A DNA stretch of 64,000 nt from Bostrychus sinensis (GCA_020698575.1 CM036243.1:25217403-25281402); one strand, 5' to 3'. Positions 1 to 13,311 are shown, numbered from the stretch's first letter. Program-made: numbers and translations. Notes: a model not told the origin generated them from the letters alone.

Positions 1-692
1 AAAGAACCACAAATTTACCTAAGTAAAAATATTACCTTAAAATTTCTACTGAGGTAAAAGTATAAAAGTACTTATTTTTAAGTATTTTGCACAGACTTGG
101 CAGCTCATGAATGTGTTAAGGCCTCCATACACCAAGGCGACGATTGCCCATCTGAAGCCATCTTTACGGTTGTTCCACATCGCTCATTTCCGTCCTTTTG
201 ATATGTATGCGCTGTCTGCCCCCATCACTCCAGGACGGCGGCCGTCTGACTAGTTTCCTGCCGATTAGCCTTCGGCGTCTTTGGTCTTTGGCACGAAGCG
301 CCAATCAGCTCACGGGAATTTTTGCTAATTCCAGATGAAATGAACAAACTGGTGCAGTAGAAGAGACTGAATCTGTCGCTGAGGTCTTCTGTCTTTATTA
401 TTCTGATGTTTCTAAAGGAGCACTACTTTACTGCATCTTTTATATTTAAGTACTGTGTGTCTACATTGAAGCCATGACAAATACACAGGATTTTAAACCA
501 AAACTCAAAATACTTTGTACTTCAAACAAACTCATAAAAGTAGTGGAGTAAAAAGTACAGGTACTTGCTCTAAAATGTAGTCAAGTAAAAGTACCCCTTG
601 TAAAATCTACTCAAGTAAAGTACAGATACATGAAAATTTTACTTAAGTAAAGTAACTACTACTAAGGGAAGTACTTTTACTTCATTACATTC
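1..692. mobile_element. Non-autonomous DNA transposon with AAGTA-rich ends, cut by window edge
   Basis: Both flanks of this segment are dense in AAGTAAAAGTAC-type words: left part about 10-95, right part about 530-690, largely in inverted orientation relative to each other. The middle (120-330) is a GC-richer unique core. This layout is typical of abundant non-autonomous TIR elements of teleosts, probably hAT-related. The left terminus seems to lie before base 1, so no target-site duplication can be read. The right end runs into a different repeat (GGGATCGGCACAAAGAATAC, from about 694), so the element appears inserted in an older repeat. No ORF of note. Confidence 0.6.
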
Positions 693-765
693 CTGGGATC
701 GGCACAAAGAATACACTGGCTTGTGATCCTTTATGACTGGATTTCCATATCACTGTCTGGTTGCA
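693..765. repeat. Fragment of a teleost interspersed repeat (GGGATCGGCACAAAG type)
   Basis: The words GGCACAAAGAATACACTGG and CTTGTGATCC recur, with variations, at about 13510-13600 and 61440-61515. They resemble a common teleost repeat containing a GATGCCCTTCCTGAC motif. This copy keeps only the distal part, directly after the AAGTA-rich element. The family name is not certain. Confidence 0.45.
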
Positions 766-3700
766 TGTATTTTTAGTAGTTTCTTTACCATTCTTTTAGC
801 AAACTATACGGGCTTCATGGTCCAACTGAAGCATCATTTACACCTGAACTAGAAGATCCTGGGTTGAGTCCAGGTCTGGGAACTACAATTTTCACTGCAG
901 GCAAGATAAGGCCAAAGTCATGGTGGGAGTCAGAACTCTCCAAGTGCTGGATAATTCTTGGAAACATGTGTAATGCTGCTAAGGCTTCATGGATGCCTTC
1001 ATAAAATGGTTTTATTGACTGACCAAAGCGTCCTGGGCCAATTAACCAACATTTGTCATTCTGTTTCATCTGTTAGCTTTTCTGGCTCCTGTCCACCCAA
1101 TGCTTGCCTTTGGAAGATTGCACAAATGTTTGACAGGCATACAGGTGCTTGACATGAAAGGAAAAATGCTTCCTGGGGCTCGCTTCCCCGCCTCAACAGG
1201 TAAGAGAAAAAACAATAAAAGTCAGTCATTCTGAGTTGAGCTCCTCTCATCAGTTAACTGCCAGCATATGCCATTTTTCTCCCCAAACTGTCAAACAAGA
1301 AAGCCCGTCCTGCAGGAAATATGTTTTTGATTCCCTCACTTTATAATTTTTCATGCCAGGAGATTTTTCAGAGCCAGAGGTTCGTAAAGAAGGGAGGATT
1401 TGTACTTTGTGAGATTTGTAGGTTTGTAAATGCCGCTTTAAAATAAAAGTTACTCAAGCAGAAATAAAAAACAAGTGGCAGAGATAGTAACAGCAACAGA
1501 AGAACCTGTGCATCAGAATTAACTTTGACTCCCTAAATCTCTACAATGCAAAACAATAAACAATCACAAGCAATAATTATCTATTATGCTCTGAAGCCAA
1601 GGTATTACAGTTTGTCCCTATTATAAGGTTAGGAATTATGTAAAGAAAGAAAACAACAACAAATAAGCGACTTGAATCCACAGTGATCTAAATCTAATAA
1701 TTTGTTCCTTTCACCATTAGAGACCTTCCCTCATACTGCAAAGAAAATGTGCTTGTAGAGTTATTTTGCTAACCTATCTCACAATGGTAAACAATTCTGT
1801 AAAATATTCCTGGATCAAGAGGCAGTGATCCACATTTAAAACAAATTCATCATTTCTAATTGGCCCGATTGCTGTCCTTTACTAAAAATATAACTATAAT
1901 ATTTTGAGTTTTTAAGCTAACAGACAAAGCAATAAACAAACAAAAAAGTATGTGTGAGTGTGTCAAACAACATTTAAAAAATACACACCGAACCAGTTGG
2001 TGAAGTAAAAATAAACATAGTGTCTTCTATTCTTAAGTCCGTACATGAGTTTTAGTAATCAAATCCCTAAATTAAATATTTTTTCTCCTGTGTCCCTCAG
2101 TTCATATAATAATAACATTTTTCTTACACCATAAAAATACATGAAAATGCATATTTTATGAAAATACTAAGGGTGAATTATGTTGTTGCCTCTGACTTCA
2201 TTCAAGTCACTTTCATTAATCCAATTTCATTAATTTATAGTCATGTATTTTTGTGCGTCTTTATGTTCTTTATAAAACCAGTGCTATTAGAGTCTCACAG
2301 CCCAGACTTAAGGGCATGAAAAAGCTCTGGATTAGCTCTGGCAACAAAAGACTGAAAACACCAACGTATTTCTGTGATGTTCACAACAAGGGATTAGGAG
2401 GTTCCCACTGACAGGATTAAAACAATACCTACTGTTTTTTTTCTCACCAACCCATTTTATCTCCAGCTCGCTCCATACATTACCAGATAATGTTTTTCTT
2501 TGCTCGCTCTCAGTTCGAAAGCTTTCATTTGCTTTTCTTATCCCATTCTCTTTTTAAATTTGTAACCTGTGTTTCGTTCTTTTTCTCTTTTCTGACATGG
2601 ATTATTTCAATCCAACCTAATCCAAAAATTCTGTAGTAAGACTTTCAATCCAAAAGTAATACGGCAGTAGAAGAAATGCATTAAGATAAAAGGTGTTTTA
2701 ATCATGTTTTAGCCTTTTGTTGAAGAATTGTGTTAGACCTTGCTAGCCTGAAAATACGGCAATATGAATTTTCTTGCCTCTTATAACAATAACTGGTTTT
2801 GTCTGAGAGAAACAAAGAGTGTGTGCAACTGTAATGTTGCATTTCCAAAATCAAATGTAGCTCAATTGTAAGACCAGGATTTTAAGCCTGTTGCACTCAT
2901 CTAGATACTCTATTAATATCAGATCATCAGAAAGGGTACCATTCCCTTTTAATTCTGTCAAAAAGGTTATGTTTTTTGATGTTGGATGGTTTGTTTTATA
3001 TTTTTGTATAGACAATGGAGCTCAACAGTGTCCACCCACCCCAGTTCTGGAAGTAAATATTACATTCATTTTCCACATTTTTAAAAAATTTGCATATTAA
3101 GAGTTTAAAAGCTTGACAGAGGCAAATTGGCTATGGGATAACTCACGATGATAGCACGATTCATTTTTTTATCAAAAATATTATCTAAAAATGCATTTGT
3201 ACCTTTGTCTTTTGACAAGTTTCAAATATTTTTTTATCGTGAAATTAATCAATTTATGGTCATGAGTTACCACATACCTGATTAGCCTCCATCAAGCCAT
3301 TGCACTTTTGATAAATGAATTTTTTTAAAAGTCAATGGGGAAAATTAATGGGAATTTGACTTCCATAACCGGGGGTGGGAGGTCACTGTTGAGCTCTATA
3401 TAGCTAGTAATTTATTCCATTACATACATTAAACCATTTGGAGACAATGATCAATTAGTGATTAAAATGCTGGAGGTTTAGTTGTATTACCAATTTTTAG
3501 ATCTTGTCCTTTTTCTGTCTTTTTGTATTTTGAATATACCTTACTATGTTGGATATGTTTAAATGCAGCTCATCATTGAAAGAAATAAAATGTCCACACA
3601 CTATTGGTGAACATGGCACTGTCTGTTGCTGGCTACAGTCTGAGCTCACTTCCTACTATGGCCTGATTAGTGTGTGGCTTGGTCTCAACTTCACTGTGAT

Positions 3701-4285
3701 GTTTCAGTGATTTCTGGAGACATTACCCATTCGATTTGGGAGACTGGGTCGAAATTGACCAGCCAGCCACATGGGAACTAAATGAGCTAATCAAAAATGA
3801 TTATCCATCAACCTGGCACACCAAAGAAATGTTCTGGGAAAATTGCTCAATTTAGTAAGAGAGAAGTTGAGTTGTGAAAAATACATTTGGCAGTAAAGGG
3901 CTGTTCAAAATCTGACACAATTCAGCTTCAGTATGGAAATACATAGCATTATAGGTTGCTTTCACGTGATGTCCTGACATTTTTCCTATGGTGTGGGACT
4001 GAGATGGGGGCAGGCAAAATATTTGTAATCTGCTGCTAAAGTGTTGATATGCAGATGTTTTTGCATGACATGGAACAAAAATGTCCAATTGGTCCGCGCA
4101 AATTAAATCATGCTTTTATGCATATTTTTAAACACAGTCTTGGTCACCTCTAGAACATCATTTCATGGTTTACAACCTTTAAAAATGTTATCTGACTAAA
4201 TTCAAATGTTTTTAATAAGTACTAGTAGTGCCATAAAGAAACAGGTGAAAAGACCAGCAGAGGGCAGCAGAGTGAAAACTGCTGT
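766..4285. other. Unique AT-rich non-coding DNA, no gene seen
   Basis: No coherent ORF, splice-flanked exon or RNA gene was recognised. ORFs in this stretch are short and of arbitrary composition. The block 3600-3835 has a complex, non-repetitive composition with several homeodomain-type TAAT/ATTA words and could be conserved non-coding sequence, but this cannot be judged from one genome. Confidence 0.5.
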
Positions 4286-4288
4286 GTG

Positions 4289-4306
4289 TTTTTTTTTTTT
4301 TTTTTT
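4289..4306. repeat. Poly-T tract
   Basis: Run of 18 T. On the opposite strand it could be the poly-A tail of an unrecognised retroelement, but no body of such an element is evident on the flank. Confidence 0.85.
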
Positions 4307-4619
4307 ATAATTTAAACAAAAAAACTCTTGTCTTGGTATGTCGTGATAATATTCAGTCACACAGGCATGCTTTTTGTTAGTAGAAAGGGTGTTAAGCCAT
4401 AAGATAAACTTAACAAGGTTGTGGACCCGGCTGCTAGCAAAAAGGTCTCAGGTTCAACATTTGTGGATTTTCTGTTTGGATATTTATTTTCTTTTGAAAA
4501 TAGTGTCTAACCTCGAGAGTAGCACTGGCTCCTTCATTCAGTGTGAGTTTTTGACACTATCAGATTCTACACAGTGGAAAAAACCTATTGACTTCCTCCC
4601 CAGTTTGTGACATGGATTA

Positions 4620-5400
4620 TAGGATTTAACCAATACAATGTGGGAGGACGCTAATAGAAAAATTCAACTGTGGATGAGAGCTGGCTTATTATTATTTTCT
4701 CACCGCGTTGCAGCATGATCTAAATGTAATTAACACCTAAAAGATTGAGTGATAGAGTTACAATCAGTGTGACAGCCAGAGATGATGGCGGATGTTGACA
4801 CAGCTGAAATGTGGCGATGAGACGACTGGGCTGTGACCACACTGATTGGTCTGATGTAATTGAAATGTTGACAAAAATAAACAGAGCTTCTGGAGGGCAC
4901 AAATTATTCTAAACACGGGGCCCACTAGGAAGAGGCAATCACACCAGCGGACAACCCTCCCGGCAACTGATAATCACACCCCACGAGTAAAACCAAACTC
5001 GAACGCCGATGTTTACACGGAGATAAGAGTTTCCAACTAACAAAAACATTATGCAACGCTGCGATTATGCCGAAACCAAACAGCGAAAGTAATCAACCAA
5101 AGATCAACCTCCGAGGTTATCAAATACGGGTGCCCGAAGGGGTACAATTGTAGTAATCAAACATATTGGAAAAGCCAGCAGTGTAATGGTGCGATTAGGA
5201 TGTAAAATTTCTCTTTTTGGTACTCCAGCGGACACCAGCCAACCATGCCTCGAGGCTTGCTCCTGGTTACCTTGCAGAGAGAAAGTTTTAGTGAGATCTC
5301 AATCTGTGAAATATGAAATAATGAGACATCTGTCAATTGCATTCAAATAAACCTGCCGCAAATTTGAGTGATGCTCGGCAATGATCTTGTTATTATTTAT
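4620..5400. promoter_or_regulatory. Candidate conserved non-coding block
   Basis: Complex non-repetitive sequence carrying several homeodomain-like words (GTAATTAACA near 4725, TGATTGG near 4840) and an unusually CpG-preserving, G-poor stretch at 4940-5140. It has no coding potential and no match to repeat families I know. The regulatory reading is inference from composition only; a comparison with other fish genomes would decide it. Confidence 0.22.
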
Positions 5401-6455
5401 TCCATCTGTTCACCAAACTGTCATTCATTTGCCTATTTTTTGACCTTCACATCTATCACTCGCTCTCCCTGACACACAGTGACTCCGGTTTGACACGTCT
5501 GGTGGGCCGTGGGGGGCACTGGGTGCTGTCAGACAGACTCTTTCTGACAACTCAGCACTAGTGGGCATGTCCAATCTCCAAGACCCCTGTGGAAGGACAC
5601 TGCTACTACAGAAAAAGAAGCCAGAGTCACTGTAAAAATTCAATAGTGAATCTTACTAAAAAAGACGTTTCATGACTAGTTCTGCAAAATAGTTGAGAAC
5701 CACATAATTCTTCTTGATTGGACTGAGGGAAACCCATGTAATCATTTAATAGCATATTGTAATAGTAATAAAAAAATTGCCTTGCCCATTGCCTGTTGAA
5801 AGTAAAATGCAGAAAAAATTGACATTTTAACAAGGCTGTAATAACTCTTAATAACTGTTAATAATTCTTAATAATAAAGTTCAGTTTTGCATATTTGAGT
5901 TGAAATAACTTTTGGTTTTACTGTGCTATAGTGCATTTGATTCATTTCACTGTCCACTTTCCCTTAAACGCCACAGATCTTTCATACTTAAACCATCTGT
6001 CTCTGTATCTTTCTCGATATGTGCATAAATGTCTCGTTCCACTGCGCTATCGCTTTCTATCATCAGATACTCGTCTTGTTCTTCAACCAAATCTTCCTGA
6101 CCTTCCTCAAATAAACCTATCAGCTGTAATCAAGAGCCATCTCATCCGTGCTCCAACATCCACTGTGACATATACACACACAGTCCTGACACACAGCACT
6201 GGGGCCATCCAGTGTTTCAACTTTTCAGACAGGTCTCTCCTCTGAGGATGCTCTAGATGGAGGCAGTCAAAAGAATGCCCGATTTAAAGCCCAAAGCCTC
6301 CAGCCCCATGGTGCACACATAACACATGGGCAAAGTGACATTTTAAACAGACCATATGACAACAAATCAACATGAACTACTTAAATTATTCTTTCATTAG
6401 CGGACTTTAACTTTTGCCTGTGTTAAAACTTCAAGAATTTAGCTTAATAGCAGCT
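5401..6455. other. Unique non-coding DNA, nothing recognised
   Basis: The longest ORF here (104 codons, 5931-6245, plus strand) has no recognisable domain, no splice or start context, and a composition like translated non-coding DNA. Nothing else is apparent. Confidence 0.5.
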
Positions 6456-6462
6456 GCCATGA

Positions 6463-6660
6463 CAGGATTAGGAATGAGTACATCAGAGGGACAGCACATG
6501 TTAGATATTTTGGAGATAAAGTCAGTAAAAGGATGCTGAGGTTAGAAATGCCAGGTAGGAGACCTATAGAGGAAGACCAACGAGGAGGTTTATGGATCGT
6601 GAAGCTAGCTGGCAAGAGAGAAGAAGTGAACACTTAACACATTGTGGAAGTGTTGACAAT
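6463..6660 (+). pseudogene. LINE ORF2 C-terminal remnant (RTE/Rex-type), broken
   Basis: The plus strand reads like the end of a teleost non-LTR retrotransposon polyprotein. It starts ATGACAGGATTAGGAATGAG, followed by an 'AAGGATGCTGAGG' region (residues like RRMLR) and an 'AGACC..AGAGGAAGACC' region (GRRP-RGRP-type) before a stretch matching 'RRFMDVVKED'. In-frame stops and an internal deletion (the segment that normally encodes a W-F-GHV motif is missing) make it non-functional. The complete protein would supply reverse transcriptase for target-primed insertion. Neighbouring sequence is unrelated. The family call is from memory; subfamily uncertain. Confidence 0.55.
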
Positions 6661-6799
6661 TCAAATCTGGCTATGCTTCCATTGTAGGGGGTTTTATAAC
6701 CCTAAGACGACACAGGTCAAAGACATGTTTATCCACAAAGAGCTCTAAGAAAGGTCTGAACTGGAGCAGTCCTCGGTATGGCTGTGCAGGGGACATTTT

Positions 6800-7115
6800 G
6801 TTCCCTATTTATTTTTTATTGTATTTATGCTTTATTTGATAGGGACAGATACAGTAAACACAGATTATCTTCTCAAAGTAATCCAATGCCAGTATCACGG
6901 AGTTTATAGCCAAGGATAATTCGCAACACTTGTCTCTAGAAAGGGCTTTTGACAGATACAGTAATATTACACTAAATGGATGATAAAAATTAACAGTGAA
7001 TGCAATAAAATGTCCCAAAGAAACAAATAAACAGAGTATCTATACACACATTCACACCCTCCCACAGACCCACTCACACTCACAAACCCACGCCCTAACA
7101 ATGACTGTGGATCAC
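6800..7115. repeat. Interspersed repeat, LINE-3'-end-like
   Basis: The sequence opens TTTATTTTTTATTGTATTTA and then carries GGGACAGATACAGTAAACAC, 'TTTATAGCCAAGGATAATTCG' (interrupted) and 'GGGCTTTTGACAGATACAG'. It resembles a widespread fish repeat with a 'TTTAT..GGGACAG...AGCCAAGGCTAAT' order, which I read as the antisense 3' part of a non-LTR element. Diverged, with no coding capacity here. Confidence 0.4.
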
Positions 7116-7343
7116 TGTGTTGACCCATGAAAGGAAACAGACAAAAATAATGCACAAACAATCAGTGTCATTGTATTTTGTCCATGTTACAAGTAATGTT
7201 AGCATGCCAACTACATTACAGTTGTCTTTTTGTCAGTGTTAGCTCATAAGGCTAACTTTCTACAATAATAATACACAGTGGCAGAGCTGAAGATGTTAAG
7301 AGAGATGAGCTTCTCTTTGGGAGTGATGAAGTAAAGGTAGATT

Positions 7344-7391
7344 TTTTTTTTTTTAAGCCACTTTTTTTTCTAAAAAGTGGCTTAAATCTAA
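7344..7391. repeat. Palindrome / hairpin with 15-bp perfect stem
   Basis: The left arm TTTAAGCCACTTTTT (7352-7366) is perfectly complementary to AAAAAGTGGCTTAAA (7372-7386), with a 5-base loop. The palindrome continues outward as TAGAT...ATCTA if the T-run at about 7342-7354 is treated as a later expansion, which would give a 19-bp original stem. No transposon termini are obvious around it. Confidence 0.85.
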
Positions 7392-9167
7392 ATATATCAG
7401 TGCATCATGACAACGGTAACTTGCCCTGTCTCTTCTCTCTGTATTAAATCACACAGAATATGGTTATACCCATATGGACTGTATCTCCCCCGAGCAGCGC
7501 ACTCCCACTCTGTCCCAAAGCTAGATTATTGCACACAAAAAAGAGAGGCTGCCTGAGTGTGAGTGTGAGAGCAGAAACAGCTCTGGTTTTGTCAGTGGGT
7601 CACACGGTGGTGGCATGGTTAACTAGCTAATATGATTAAATTTAGCAGAGGCACGAGTCACATTGTCAGCCCACATCAAAGTCTACCCTCTGCTGCGAGA
7701 GCAAAACGAGCCCCCTGTGAAAAACCAAGAGAGAGTTGGGAACCAGGAAAAAGGGTGATTTTTTAAAACATAAAACACACAGCGAACGGAGCGGAAATAT
7801 GAGGCAATAATGAGGCAAGAAAGGAGGAAGCAGCATTGGCTTAACCCGCCAAGTGAACCGCACGACCTGGAAAGCAGCAGTTAACAGCAAAACCCTTATT
7901 CAGTTCTCATCTGTGTACAAATGGAGGGCCATTGACAAATACTTATGGTGTCAAGTATGAAAACCAGCGCTCTGACCTTGTGGTTTGATTATCTGCCTTG
8001 AGAGTTTGTGAGCTCACTTCTCACATGGTTTATTGCGAGGCATGAAACCTCTAAATTGCTTGGAGAGTCGAGCACTTCAATTGACCCGTCTTTTAGAAGT
8101 ACAAATGTTCTGAACAATAAATGTATATAACACCGAGAGAGAAAAATGTGTCATGAAAGCAGTCGTACAATATAAAGGAACATATATTTTATGAGACTCA
8201 TTCGCTTCTTTATGTCAGATGTTCTGTGCCATCACCTTTTACCAAGAAATGTGGAGATACTTATTTCTATTCATTCAGGAGGCACTGGAGATGATAAGAA
8301 TTCTTGATACAGATAAATCTGGTTTAAACATAAGTATATTCTATGAGAGCCAATGTCAAAAACAGCTAGCAAATACTGCAAATAACATGAGGACTATTAC
8401 TGTGAAGCCATGCAACTTTTGTTTGTTCCAAAAGCTGAGTCAGGTAAAATGATTCCTGTATTAGGACACAAGGACATGAGGGGACAGTGGGAAGGGTTAC
8501 CATGCAAGGTTAAATACACTTAGAAAGAAATTTGGCTAAAAGGTCTGCATTAAAAGTGAAAAACATATGCAATCATTTTACTCAAGCCATTTATTTAAAA
8601 CTAGTTGGAATTTGCATACATCAGCTATCCACATAGTGACTTGATGGTAAGAGTATTTCTATTAATTTTGTTTTCTAAGCACAAATGAATACAATGAGAA
8701 CATAGGATGGCATTTATTTATATTCAAGTCAATCTGGAAAAGGTATAGATAAGCATATGACACTGCATTGTTTGTATCGCCTCTTATTTTCTCCAACGGT
8801 TCCATAATAATCCTTCTCTATGCCAGGGACCTTACATTTCTTGTAATGATTGGAGCGACACAGAGTGTAAATCTCCTTTTCCTCTTATCTTCATAGCCCC
8901 TCACAAGTTGAAGGTTTTGCTTGCAACAGCTCTTTCAGCAGACAATTTTTGTACATTGCAGCCTGAGTAACAGAGCCTTGTCATTTAACTGAATTGTTGA
9001 TTGCTGAAGTATGTAAGGCTTTTGGATGTGCTCGATGGTTGGGTTTCCATATCCACTTGATTATTCATTAACAATCAATACACTGTGATATGCAACGGGT
9101 CTGCCATTTCCACTCCGTTGGTACCAGGGCCCTGTACTATGAAGCTAGTAGAACCAGTCTCTTTCCC

Positions 9168-9171
<4 letters not shown>
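7392..9171. other. Unique non-coding DNA
   Basis: No gene or repeat family recognised. The block 8810-9010 is complex and non-repetitive and is a weak candidate for conserved non-coding sequence. ORFs (up to 77 codons at 8219-8452) carry no recognisable domain. Confidence 0.45.

Positions 9172-9200
<29 letters not shown>
9172..9200. repeat. Poly-A tract (29 nt)
   Basis: Run of about 29 A, 17 bases before the TIR element at 9218. It may be a retroelement tail or a simple microsatellite; no retroelement body is evident upstream. Confidence 0.9.
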
Positions 9201-9217
9201 CAACAACATTGTGTTGC

Positions 9218-9969
9218 AGGTACAAAATCTACTCGGGATGTAAAATCTGCTTGGGTTTGTAATGTCGCATGTTGATGGCAGCAGTGAACTATATTAATTG
9301 GGTTTCCTGTTTTGAAGTACATGCTTTTAAGAGCTTTATTCTTTCATATTATTCAGTAATACCTTTTGAAAAGTACACAGTAGTTTTAACAATACCAAAT
9401 ACAATGAAGTAATAAGGAAATTTAATAAATACAAGATATTGTTGATTAAGAAATCATACTTACTGAATACACTTTAATTCAGTTAGAAAACAATGTTTAA
9501 ATAAGGATCTATGGTTATTACAAAGGCTTTTTTGGACATTTCACATGTTTTGCTGCACACATCTGTATACACTTGTCATTTTAATATAATAAAGGGAGCA
9601 AGGTATCTTACAAAAACATTAATCAATACGAGAGAAATACACTAATGTACTTCTTTATTGCGCATAAGCTGTTATATCATCTGTAGCAGCAGCTTAAACC
9701 TTAACTGTCAATCTCCCAGTCAAAAATATAAACATTATATTTTAAGAAATATTTATATGAACAATAAATAGCTATGTATGTATGTATTTATTAAGCAATC
9801 ATAATGAGTGCCATCTGATCAAAGCTGCTAAGGTTGACTCTTCCGTGTTAGCGAGGACAAACAGTCAATCATGCTGTTCACTCAAAGTCATGTCCAATCA
9901 TAATTCGAAACGTTATCATTAAGCGGCGCTACCCGAGCAGATTTTGCAACCTGAGTAGATTTTGTACCT
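9218..9969. mobile_element. 752-bp non-autonomous TIR element
   Basis: Imperfect terminal inverted repeats of about 45 bp are visible. The left end reads AGGTACAAAATCTACTCGGG then TGTAAAATCTGCTTGGG. The right end, reverse-complemented, reads AGGTACAAAATCTACTCAGG then TGCAAAATCTGCTCGGG. The interior is AT-rich and has no ORF above 60 codons, so any movement would need a transposase in trans. A clear target-site duplication was not found, so the superfamily is unassigned. Confidence 0.8.
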
Positions 9970-11150
9970 ACTATATGTCTTTGTATGAGGGGAATCACAA
10001 AAAGGGGCAACCAACACGCTAAGCTACCAGAAACAGAAAGTACAAACTAAACGCCAACTGAACTATATAAAACTCAAGGACCATAAAATACAGCACATAG
10101 TCTAAAGGCCTGCTTTCTTTTTATCTTGTACTATATCTAAGGCAGCTCAGCCATTTAGTGTAAGTTTCCATTTGTCTACCCAGAAAAATGAACCAGCTTC
10201 CAGAAGCAGAAATTACCTCGAAAACCTTCTAATCCAGGTTGGTACAGGGCCTTGTGCAATTCTTTTGGTTCCTTTTACAAGATTTTGATTACCAAAATGA
10301 GAAATCCCACTAAAATGTTACAAAAAAAAAAAAAAAAAAGCAGTGTGAACTCTATCTTGACTTCAGTTCAAAAACAAAACAATGAAATACCAATACAACA
10401 GATAGATAGCAGCAGGTGCTAAAATACGCCGAGCATCAGAGATTAAAGAGATGCTTCTGTTTGTTTTGCTAATTTAAAATGACAGTGTATTTACATTTCT
10501 GCACCGCCTGCAAGCTCCTTGAACATTGCTTCAGTGAGCCCAGCTTTTTGTTCATGGCTCATTATCTTGCCCCTGAGATTGCCAGCTATTGACATTAATG
10601 GTATCCAAAATTGGCTGTAAGCTGCTTGGCTGTACATATTGAGCAATTTGGAAGTTCCAGCGTGTCACTAGTGAATAGTACCTTGACTAAAACGCTGGCC
10701 GTGGCTGCGAGTAGAGCAGCCGGCAGCCGCTGTGGACTCAGACATGGATTTTCAACCATATTCATTAGTTTTACAGGGTCTTAGCTGCGTCTTTCTTGTT
10801 GGTGTTGGTGTTGATGCTTTCTAAATTGCTTATTGATACTCTAAGCTGTTTTACTTTACACTTGCATGTAGAGAATACTGGTGCTTTTGTTGAACAATTA
10901 CACTGTGAATCTAAAAATCAAGTGCATGCTTTGAGTAGTAGAAGTTCAGTTATTATCATTTTAGTGTCACAGTGAGCACAGCCTTAATGTTACTTCCTCA
11001 AAGTATTAATTATACTAAATTAGAAAATGGTGGCGGAAGGGTGGACAGATTTAAGACCAAAAATTCACAATCAAGGCAAGGTTTATATCTGAGCCTTGAA
11101 ACTTGTATGCTGTCCCCTAGCTTTTTTGTACAGTATTAGTATCACTTACT
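9970..11150. other. Unique non-coding DNA with one poly-A run
   Basis: Contains an 18-A run at 10322-10339. The stretch 10500-10790 is non-repetitive and GC-richer, with no ORF; its function is unknown. Confidence 0.45.
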
Positions 11151-11154
11151 TGTT

Positions 11155-11235
11155 CAGCCTTTTCTTGTCTCTGTCCCAACTTTTTTGAGATGTGCTGCTG
11201 CCATCAAATTCATAACACTATGATTCACCACTGTT
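11155..11235. mobile_element. Scrap of the 'AAAAAAGTTGGGACA' mariner-like MITE family
   Basis: The words GTCTCTGTCCCAACTTTTTT and GAGATGTGCTGCTGCCATCA are the subterminal signature of the family whose better copies sit at 31341, 35664 and 62558 in this window (there in the opposite orientation, as CATCTCAAAAAAGTTGGGAC). Only this subterminal part survives. Confidence 0.6.
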
Positions 11236-13311
11236 CCTTCCTCGAACCAGTTTTGATAGGTACTGACCCCGCCAACACCCCACAAGAGCTGCAGTCCAGT
11301 CGTCATTCAACACAGCTTAGCCCATGTCAGACTCACTCTAATCCTATGCTTGCCTATTTTTCTGCTTCTAACACATCTACTTTATTTATTTTGAAAAGAG
11401 GAGAAAATGTTTACTCTCTGCCATTATGTAGATATAATGTGTGCTTTGTTACTTGACACTGGTTATAATGTCATGCGTAATTGGTGTATATACTACTATA
11501 TACTATCAAGAATCCTGGTTTATGTCCCCACAACTTGATATTTCTCTTATGTGCTGTCATTTTTTGGAAGACCACATCCATATGATCACATCTCAGTATT
11601 TACCTTCGACTTATTCCCTAAGCAACCTACGCTACCTCTCCCTTTCTTCTGGCCGTACGCCCCATGTGCCTTCATCCCGCTCTCGCTGCGCTGAGTGAAG
11701 GGCACAGAGGACTGCCAGTCTGCTCCTCATTATAACAATATGTGCGATACCTTTTACAGTTGTCAGCGTGAGGGGGTAAATCTGGCCACATTGGCCCCTC
11801 TGGCGGGAGGCTTGTCACATCAATGACCACTGCCTCTCTGTGATTCGCTGTCGCCCATGGTTAAGGTCTGATTCTAATCTGCGCTTGTGCCCTGTGCGTG
11901 GAGATAATTAAAAATACTGTTTGTACAAGTTGCCTTAAAAACTTTCCCCCCGCTTGTTTTGGTATATGACAGGTATCACCAGACTGACACACAGCCACTT
12001 CTTTGGAAAGTGACATTGACAATGTTTACGGCAGGGAAAATTGGTGTATTTTTTTGCAAATCTTTGGAGATAATTACAATGTTTACCGCTAAACTGTCAA
12101 GTCGTGTACCTGACATTTGAGGGCTTCACTCAGTTGAGGGACTCTAACAGTTGGGAGATCTTATTATTTGCACTAAGCCTGACTGATTATGAAATCACAG
12201 AGGATTATAGAAAAAGTGTTCATTAGAATGTCAGTAAATGTTAATTGCATCCAGTGGGAAGAGAAATATTGGTGACGATGAAAATACTATAAATGCAGTC
12301 CATAAAACAATGACATATACCTCCTGACAGAGCTCATAACCAACACTGTATATCAATTTATCGATCCATCGACAGCCCAATCCCGCCGCTGCTCCAATTT
12401 ACTAGATTGTACATCACAGCCGTGCACAAAAGGTATCAGGCAGGTGCATGGGCGCAAATACATCCTGGCTTTATATCTTTTTACACACACACACACACAA
12501 AAGCACACAAGCACACAGGATTGACTAGCATATTTCACAGGGAGACAGGGAAAAATGCTCTATAACAGAAATGTCAAGGTGTTTTAAGGAAGAAATATGT
12601 TTTGGCATATAACAGCAATTGATGAGATGTGACCTTGAGTTCTTCTTTTTCCATTTTCGTAGCTTTGGAATAATGAATTGTGCTGGGTCAGGGGGAAAGA
12701 AATAAGAGAGCGAGCGGCACCAAAAAAGCAAATGGAGGAACCATGAGGAAGTCTTTTTTACGGTTATTACAAGTTGAGAGTGAGGGATAAAAATGAGTTT
12801 AAAATGCGATGCTGTTTGCATGAGTCACTGGAAAAAGGAGCCGGCAACCACCACAGATCATTCGCTGTTTATAATAACTCTTGCTAATTACTTTTCAAAA
12901 TCAATAAAACCTGCAAATTTCAATGGAACCCTTCTTTTAAAGCAATTTATCGAGGCAAGATTGTGCGTGTGTGTGAATTTCTGTGTGTGTGTAAGCGATG
13001 CAAGAGTTGAGGTTCAATACAGCTGAGGAATGGGAAAGCGCTCTGATAATTTGGTCAATGCACTAAGCAATTGACCTATTCCGGGAAGCTTCAGCAAAGG
13101 AAATGGGAGTTTGAAAGGAAAAAAAAAGAAAAAAGAAAAAAACAAAATTGTAGTTAATTATGTGGCGATCCTCTCAGGGACATTTTACCTTCAAAATTAT
13201 CTAATTTTTACATTCAGGAAGTATTTTGAGTCTTCATTAACCCATAACAATCACGAGTGAAATTGCTATAGGCCATTTATTAATCAATGCTCACTGGTTT
13301 ACACACACTTT
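11236..13311. other. Unique non-coding DNA with short CA and GT runs
   Basis: Short (CA)n at about 12483-12500 and GT-rich stretches near 12965-12995. The block 12840-12960 is AT-rich with several TAAT words. No gene recognised. Confidence 0.45.

Noticed and set aside
12353..13026. ORFs with Cys-Val repeats
   Set aside because: Arise from (CA)n/(GT)n dinucleotide runs.
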